DNA from: Mnemiopsis leidyi
Lineage: Eukaryota > Ctenophora > Tentaculata > Lobata > Bolinopsidae
DNA: 33,654 bases
NCBI GenBank assembly: GCA_000226015.1
Contig: JH154575.1
Span: 108,316-141,969, forward strand
Direction of reading: 5' to 3'
The translations under genes were made by a program, and so were the position numbers. The notes beneath the pieces were generated by a model, which searched no databases, was not told the origin of the DNA, and saw only the letters and a program-made list of their open reading frames with translations. Positions 28,511 to 33,654 of the stretch are shown here, piece by piece (positions within the stretch are counted from its first letter, which is position 1; each line of letters begins with the position of its first letter).

Positions 28511-31457
28511 TTAGTTGAGCTTGAAAGGAGCGATGTCAGCTAGCTTGCCCAGAATAACACACTGCTTCAACCAGTCGTGGGACACAATAGGGACGTTAAA
28601 GTTGACGGTAGTTTTAGAGGGGCGGGCGGTGCAGTCTGAAGCTACAATAGTCGGGTGGGACAACTCGCTCGTGTCTGAAAGTTAGACTGATTATTGAAGT
28701 ACAGTGATGACAAATATAACAAATATAGCAAATATAGCAACTTTCTGCAAGACCTAAAACAAATAGCACTGCAAAGGAGAAATCATTATCTACTTGAAAC
28801 ACTTACTTCTGAACCATGCCTTGATAGCCTCTCCTCCCCCCGCTTCAATCAGTTCCGTCCACGACTCCTTGAACTTCTTGGAGCCCTGCAGATACACTAT
28901 CTGTCGGACAAAAGGTTTGAGCGGCTCCTTAATGTCCTTGTCTTGGCGTACAATCTTGTCAGTCACAAGGTCCAGTCCCCGGTGCAGGTACAGAGTTCTC
29001 TGTATCATGTCTATACGACACTCTTCGTAGGTCCTGTTGTTGTTCACACAGTCGTCTACCCACTCGTGATGTATACACGGAATTCCTGGTACAGATTGTA
29101 TATAGGGAGGTGATACAGTGATACATGATAGTGATACGTGTTAGAGTAATACAGTGGTGCAATAATTTGGGGGTGTGGGGGTTCAAATGGTCAAATTTCG
29201 GCCATGACCATGGCAAAAGTGCAAATTTTCAACGATTATCCCTCTAACTGTACAGTGATTGGTCACAATGTTTTGTGTGCCGTGATGTTGCAACTTATCA
29301 AACGTTAACTTTCTGTAGATAATATCAAACACATTCTACCAGATATTCTGTACTCACTATTTCAGACAATTCAGAACACATAGGAACTGACACTAACGAC
29401 TCACCAAGCAACAGAGCGTGAAAGTATTTAGAGGTCTGACAATGCTCGTTGGAGATAAGGATCGTATTGTGTACATCTCGAGGTATCTGATCGTACATCA
29501 TGCCTGGTAAGAAATAAGTACATTAACGTGCCTGGTAAGAAATAAGTACATTAACATGCCTGGTACGAAATAAGTACATTAACATGCCTGGTAAGAAATA
29601 AGTACATTAACATGCCTGGTAAGAAATAAGTACATTAACATGCCTGGTAAGAAATAAGTACATTAACATGCCTGGTAAGAAATAAGTACATTAACATGCC
29701 TGGTAAGAAATAAGTACATTAAGTACAATGCACGGAAAATAGATGTATTTTTTTTTGTCATGAAAGTTATTACACCATGATGCGACAAGTTCTGAAATTC
29801 ATTTAGGGTGGGTGCATGCTGATGCTGGTGGGGGAAGTTATCATTGAAGCAAATTGGGGGTTGTTAGAAATGAAACGCAAAGCTGCAGGATCTGGCTTAT
29901 TTTTTCAATCTAAGAACCGCTTGGAAAATAAGGCGTGGGTTCGATTCCCGCTCTAGTATTAGTTCATGACCCCGGACGCATATTGCTGTGCATTGTACAA
30001 GCAACAGTGTGTAAAACACTTGGTCTTTGCTTTTAACAACTTTTACATCATTGAAACGAGTTAACACGAACCTCCCCCAGCTACGAGTCTCTTGGTGTAA
30101 TATTCCTTGTTAAATCCAAACAGTTTATCTGGAGCTCTTTCTACCTCGCACGTCAGAACAAACTTCAGATCTGAAGTAAGAAGTTTACAAACACCTCGCA
30201 CGTCAGAACAAACTTCAGATCTGAAGTAAGAAGTTTACAAACACCTCGCACGTCAGAACAAACTTCAGATCTGAAGTAAGAAGTTTACAAACACCTCGCA
30301 CGTCAGAACAAACTTCAGATCTGAAGTAAGTAGTTTACAAACACCTCGCACGTCAGAACAAACTTCAGATCTGAAATAAGTAGTCAAGAAACACCGAGTT
30401 TAACACCTATGGTAGAATACTAAAATACTGAGATGAGGCTAAATTAAGATATAAAGATTTGCGGAGTAGCGCTAACAAGAGCTGATTCAATGTAATTCAC
30501 CTTTAAACATGTCCGGACTAGGATCTATGTTGTCAGTAGGAGTACACTGCAAAAACCCCCCAATAGCTTTCTCTCCACGACCATGGTCGATACCCAGAGA
30601 GTTGAGAATGGTCCCACATGAACTAGCTGAACACTGCCAAGGAGGAAACTTTAGAGGAAGAAGGACATAGTGAGATATAGGCGAACATAGGCTGGCCATT
30701 ACAAGAAACTGACATAACTGCACAGAATTAAAACCAGGTTTCGGTTTCTTACTTGAGGTTCACTGTCATCGTCTTCAGAGACCTCCTCTAACACTTGCTG
30801 CCGTATAGCCTGATCTGCTAGCTTGTCGTCCATGTACAGGAGTGGGGGCTGAGTGTCCATGTCATCTGTACACTGCCCGTGTGTCTGCAGGTCCAGACGT
30901 GGCACTTCTCGGCCTCTATTCGACTGAATATTGGGAATTGTTTAGCATCCTTTGTCTTCATAATAACTTGAACTAAGCTTTAGCTTCAATTGCCAAGAAT
31001 CTAATGGTGAACTGTAAGCTCTATACAATAATGTGAATTTTAGTAGAAATAACAAGATGTAGAGGAGAAGTATCTCACCGAGAAGAGATCTTCAGATCCG
31101 TTACTGGGGCGATCAGGCAGCAGAGGTGTAGAACTTTTCGTCTGTTTCAGATCAAAACTGTCGAACGAAACTTGGCTTTCGTCTTTCTTCAGTATCATCT
31201 TAGCATTCTCCTGAGGATCGGATAGGATTTGTAAAATCACAATGTAGTATACTCTTGTATAGGCTTACTAATCTCATTGAGATCGAGCTATATGTAATGA
31301 AAAACACTCAACTCACCAACGCAAACCTGCGCAACTTTTCCATTTGTTGCTCAACATCCTGGAGAGTGAAGGAGAAGGAGCTATGGTTGATAGTCCGACC
31401 GCTGGAATCCTTCAACGTCACAATAGCATGAGGGAGTGACGAGGGGATTGTTAACAT
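28511..31457 (-). CDS. TP53BP1: 53BP1-like tandem BRCT protein, eight exons
   Basis: Exons 31457-31317, 31210-31079, 30923-30753, 30633-30501, 30170-30072, 29503-29405, 29085-28807 and 28674-28511 join in phase to 405 residues. The C-terminal part is a tandem BRCT pair: GFNKEYYTKRLVAGGG, EHCQTSKYF and GIPCIHHEWVDDC (BRCT1, about 190-290), then VPIVSHDWLKQCVILG (BRCT2, to the end). These match the order and motifs of vertebrate 53BP1, which scaffolds double-strand break repair and binds p53 and gamma-H2AX through its BRCTs. The N-terminal 190 residues are acidic and low in structure. I see no Tudor domain, and the model starts 180 bases after RPL36. This is either a shortened homologue or a gene whose 5' exons are missing or trans-spliced. 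The ATG is the first in frame after AAATTTAG. Two introns hold arrays copying splice sites. Confidence 0.85.
29501..29722. repeat. 28-bp array copying a BRCT-gene 3' splice site
   Basis: About eight copies with a 28-base period start at 29501. On the minus strand each contains TTATTTCTTACCAG|GCA, the pyrimidine tract, AG and first bases of the exon at 29503-29405. The array runs from the true splice site back into the intron, so eight near-identical 3' splice sites lie in series. Only the last opens the reading frame. Confidence 0.9.
29895..29975 (+). repeat. tRNA-like relic with box B
   Basis: GGGTTCGATTCCCGC at about 29937-29951 is a perfect polymerase III box B with T-arm pairing. No matching box A, D arm or acceptor stem is seen upstream, so this is a tRNA-derived SINE scrap inside a BRCT-gene intron. 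Confidence 0.4.
30143..30388. repeat. 50-bp array copying exon start and 3' splice site
   Basis: Five copies start at 30143, 30193, 30243, 30293 and 30343 with an exact 50-base period. On the minus strand each holds CTTACTTCAG|ATCTGAAG and the first 26 exon bases, ending at GAG|GTGTTT. Each unit therefore carries both an acceptor and a donor-like site, a mini-exon of 26 bases and a mini-intron of 24. Only the innermost copy leads into the open exon at 30170-30072. The others run into TGA. Confidence 0.9.
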
Positions 31458-31635
31458 TCCTACCTAAATTTTGAAGTTTATTAAATTTACAACTATGTGC
31501 ACTATCATACAGCTGAATTAATGCCAACAATACAAAACAATGATTAAATTAATAGATCAATTAAGATATTCATAAAATTTTCAAAGGTGACTCAGGAAAA
31601 CAAGAAAACTCGTCAATAGATAAAAACAAAAATAA

Positions 31636-31641
31636 TTTATT
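31636..31641 (-). promoter_or_regulatory. Poly(A) signal overlapping RPL36 stop
   Basis: The minus-strand sequence GGAATAAATT places the TAA stop of RPL36 inside an AATAAA hexamer. T-rich sequence follows. If used, the mRNA would have an extremely short 3' untranslated region, and the next gene would start about 180 bases downstream. Confidence 0.55.
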
Positions 31642-32158
31642 CCTTGGCGGCCTGGGCTTTTCGCATTTGCTGGAGGGACAGGATCATTTCCTCCCTCTTC
31701 TTCTTGCCTCGCTTGTGAGATCCTAGTCTGGCTTTACAGAATTTAAGAGCTCTCTTATCTCGGTTTACTTTCAAAAGCTCCATAACTCGCTTCTCGTAGG
31801 GCGAAAATCCAGATACCTAAACGTGGAAAACAATGTCGTTCGGTAAACTAAAATTGATGCAACATACGTACGAACAGATCTGTCCAAGGAACGATTGACT
31901 TAACTAATTCAGGAGTACGGTTATCTGTAAAAAGGCGTAAATACTGTTATTGGATACTCAAAAATTACAAGATCAGTCTACCAAAACAATTATTTAACGA
32001 TCTTTTTAAAATGAGCCTACCTCCCGGATGACGTCTCTGATAAATTTAACTCTCTTGGATCTGTGTCCTTTTCTCTGAGATGGCTTCTGCCTCTTGGGGA
32101 GTTTGGTAACTTTGTGGCCCTTGTCAAGGCCGACGGCCATCTCCATCTGGGGAGCCAT
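31637..32158 (-). CDS. RPL36: 60S ribosomal protein L36, two exons
   Basis: Exons 32158-32021 and 31816-31637 join in phase to 105 residues, the same length as human RPL36. [34 protein letters not shown] and [15 protein letters not shown] are the family's signature blocks, and the protein is strongly basic. It is a structural component of the large ribosomal subunit. The single 204-base intron lies between IRE and VSGF. Unlike many ribosomal protein introns it contains no visible snoRNA. TGCAATCAATCAG ends one base before the ATG, a 3' splice-site-like sequence that could accept a leader exon. The BRCT gene follows in the same direction. Confidence 0.97.
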
Positions 32159-33027
32159 CCTGATTGATTGCAACATTAAGACAAGATTCAGAAAATAAAG
32201 TTCTTAACGTCCTTAAATCGGCAATTTATTGTGTTATTTCTACAATGAACTTCGTGATCCAAACGACATAAGGTACAACGTAAGGTAATTTCTCTTCAAC
32301 AGAATCACTTGTGATAGCATGTGCCATCCTAGTACAGTGTAGCTAACTGTTGCCATCTGAGTTACAATAATGATATACATGTTATAAGATCTAACTGGAC
32401 TTGAAAAACTATAAATTACGATTCATCAAAAATATTGTACAATCATTTCAGACTATGATGTCAACAAAATTTAATTTATATCAAAATCATTTTATAAACG
32501 AAAGAAAAAGTAAAATAGTACAAAAACTGTACAGAGTAAGGTTACAACAATTAAGTTTTCAAATAAGGCGTTTGAGAAACTTGGTAAATTACTAATGTAA
32601 ATATTTTTAAAAACAATTGTAAATGATGCATTTAAGATTATACAAGCTATGTAAGATCTAACAGGCATAAAAATCTGTGAACTATAAATTGACAAGAATA
32701 TACTAACATTTCCAGAATACAATAATTTCAAACTAACACAATGCCATTGTGTAAAATAAAAATAATGTTCAAATATAATCATGTTATAAACGAAATAAAA
32801 ATTAAGTACAAAAATCACAACAAAAATTAACAGTTAAATTAAGTTATTAAACGAGGTGTCGGAGGAACCTGGTCAATTGCAAATATAAAAATTTTTAAAA
32901 ACACTATTCACAAACGGTAAAAGTAGCTTTAGTATTGAGTAATGTCAATCACATATGAAGATAAAAAGAAAAATCATTGTCAGAGTTAAAATTTAACAAG
33001 GTGCATGCCAGACTCGATTTTAGGCAG
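32159..33027. repeat. AT-rich gap with a diverged 267-bp duplication
   Basis: TAAGATCTAAC and following sequence at about 32385 recur at about 32652, and TATAAACGAAA blocks recur with similar spacing up to about 32915. The copies are heavily diverged. The stretch holds the presumed RPL36 5' region and the 3' end of the zinc-protein gene. No exon is seen in it. Confidence 0.55.
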
Positions 33028-33617
33028 TTAGAAAATTTCCGAATCATTAGAACTAATTGACCCTGAACTTAACTCGAGTGTGGGTTCAGGGAAACAGCTT
33101 TGGCAGCTACGGGAAGAGTAGTGTCCTCCGCATTTTGGACAGTGTATTGATTTGTAATCGTCTACACACACACCAAACACACCAGTATCACATTTCTTAC
33201 AATGATTTATCAACTGGCCAGTCCAATCAAACTGCGGTTTCCCCGTGCACATCGCAGTTACAAATGCCCAACCTTCTGTACAAGAACCATTATGATACTC
33301 AGAACAAAAAACTGTAGCCATATTTGATAGCACACTTTGATCAACACCAACAAAGTCAGGTTGATAGAGTACATCTGCTAGTGTTGCCTTGCAGATGTGC
33401 CCACACTTCAGAGATCCTTTGAGAATTTGTCTTTTCAAATCGAGACCAGTTGAGCCGATAATCTTGATGTATCCATTGCTGATTGCAGCTTTCACACAAG
33501 TGCTAACCCTTTTAGCGTTCTTCACTTTGATCAACGCCAGCCTCTTTTCCACAAATCTCCTTTTTCGTATCTTGAGAGCATGTTCTGAGCGTGAAACTTT
33601 AGACAAATTTAAAGAGC
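33028..33617 (-). CDS. Zinc-binding protein, last exon only (partial)
   Basis: An open frame of about 196 codons ends at 33028. It has no ATG before an upstream stop. CCTTCCTTCAG at about 33628-33618 is a good 3' splice site, so this is the terminal exon of a gene that continues beyond the window. The first third is basic (KIRKRRFVEKRLALIKVK). Cysteine pairs follow: KCGHICKATL, VFCSEYHNGSC, AMCTGKP, NHCKKCDTG, SIHCPKCGGHY and SRSCQSC. They suggest at least two zinc-binding modules, the last in ribbon style. The tail is Ser/Glu-rich. I recall no named family with certainty. Similar cysteine patterns occur in uncharacterised invertebrate proteins. Confidence 0.65.
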
Positions 33618-33654
33618 CTGAAGGAAGGACAATTCTTTTCAGGATGGCTTATTC

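Noticed and set aside
28694-29216. Overlapping frames around the BRCT exon
   Set aside because: They are antisense or off-frame shadows of the exon 29085-28807, whose phase fits its neighbours exactly.
29501-30388. Regular arrays resembling a CRISPR
   Set aside because: Units are contiguous without unique spacers, the genome is eukaryotic, and the arrays overlap coding exons.
31817-32020. snoRNA in the RPL36 intron
   Set aside because: Expected by analogy with other ribosomal protein genes, but no C/D or H/ACA boxes are present.
33604-33606. Translation start for the zinc protein here
   Set aside because: The codon is TTG, not ATG. A splice acceptor just upstream explains the open frame better.

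Overview
This is an AT-rich window from an animal genome. The split genes have GT-AG introns, the proteins are typical metazoan ones (Rab24-like GTPase, mitochondrial malonyl transferase, cytochrome b5, a 53BP1-type tandem BRCT protein, RPL36), and transposon debris is plentiful. The species cannot be named from sequence. An early-branching invertebrate such as a cnidarian is my guess, not a demonstrated fact. A run of 10 Ns at 15524-15533 marks an assembly join.

Nearly all genes run on the minus strand. From right to left they are: the last exon of a zinc-binding protein (33.6-33.0 kb); RPL36 (32.2-31.6); a 53BP1-like BRCT protein (31.5-28.5); a multi-exon small nucleolar RNA host gene (27.6 to about 21.2); cytochrome b5 (17.6-14.7); mitochondrial malonyl-CoA transacylase (11.6-9.2); and a Rab24-like GTPase (6.5-2.7). 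One plus-strand gene, for a secreted cysteine-rich protein, lies inside the first intron of the Rab gene. Reading frames and splice phases close exactly for the five fully modelled minus-strand protein genes.

The most striking part is 21-27.6 kb. It looks like empty repetitive DNA, but on the minus strand it reads as about 26 short exons separated by introns, most carrying one snoRNA. I find three copies of a U62/snR41-type guide, three of a U24 type, two guides that share one 28S-complementary element, two more 28S guides, two copies of an H/ACA RNA and several orphans. Two orphan families, each in two copies, share a coordinated change of both kink-turn boxes: box C TGATTA with box D ATGA. 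This keeps the C-box/D-box base pair by swapping G-C for U-A.

A second theme is tandem repeat arrays that begin exactly at splice junctions and copy the splice site many times: one in the transacylase gene and two in the BRCT gene. The gaps (1-2.7, 6.5-9.2, 11.6-14.7, 17.7-21 and 32.2-33.0 kb) hold repeats, foldback elements, a tRNA-derived SINE, a reverse-transcriptase scrap and a GC-rich cluster of stable stem-loops. No other gene is supported there.
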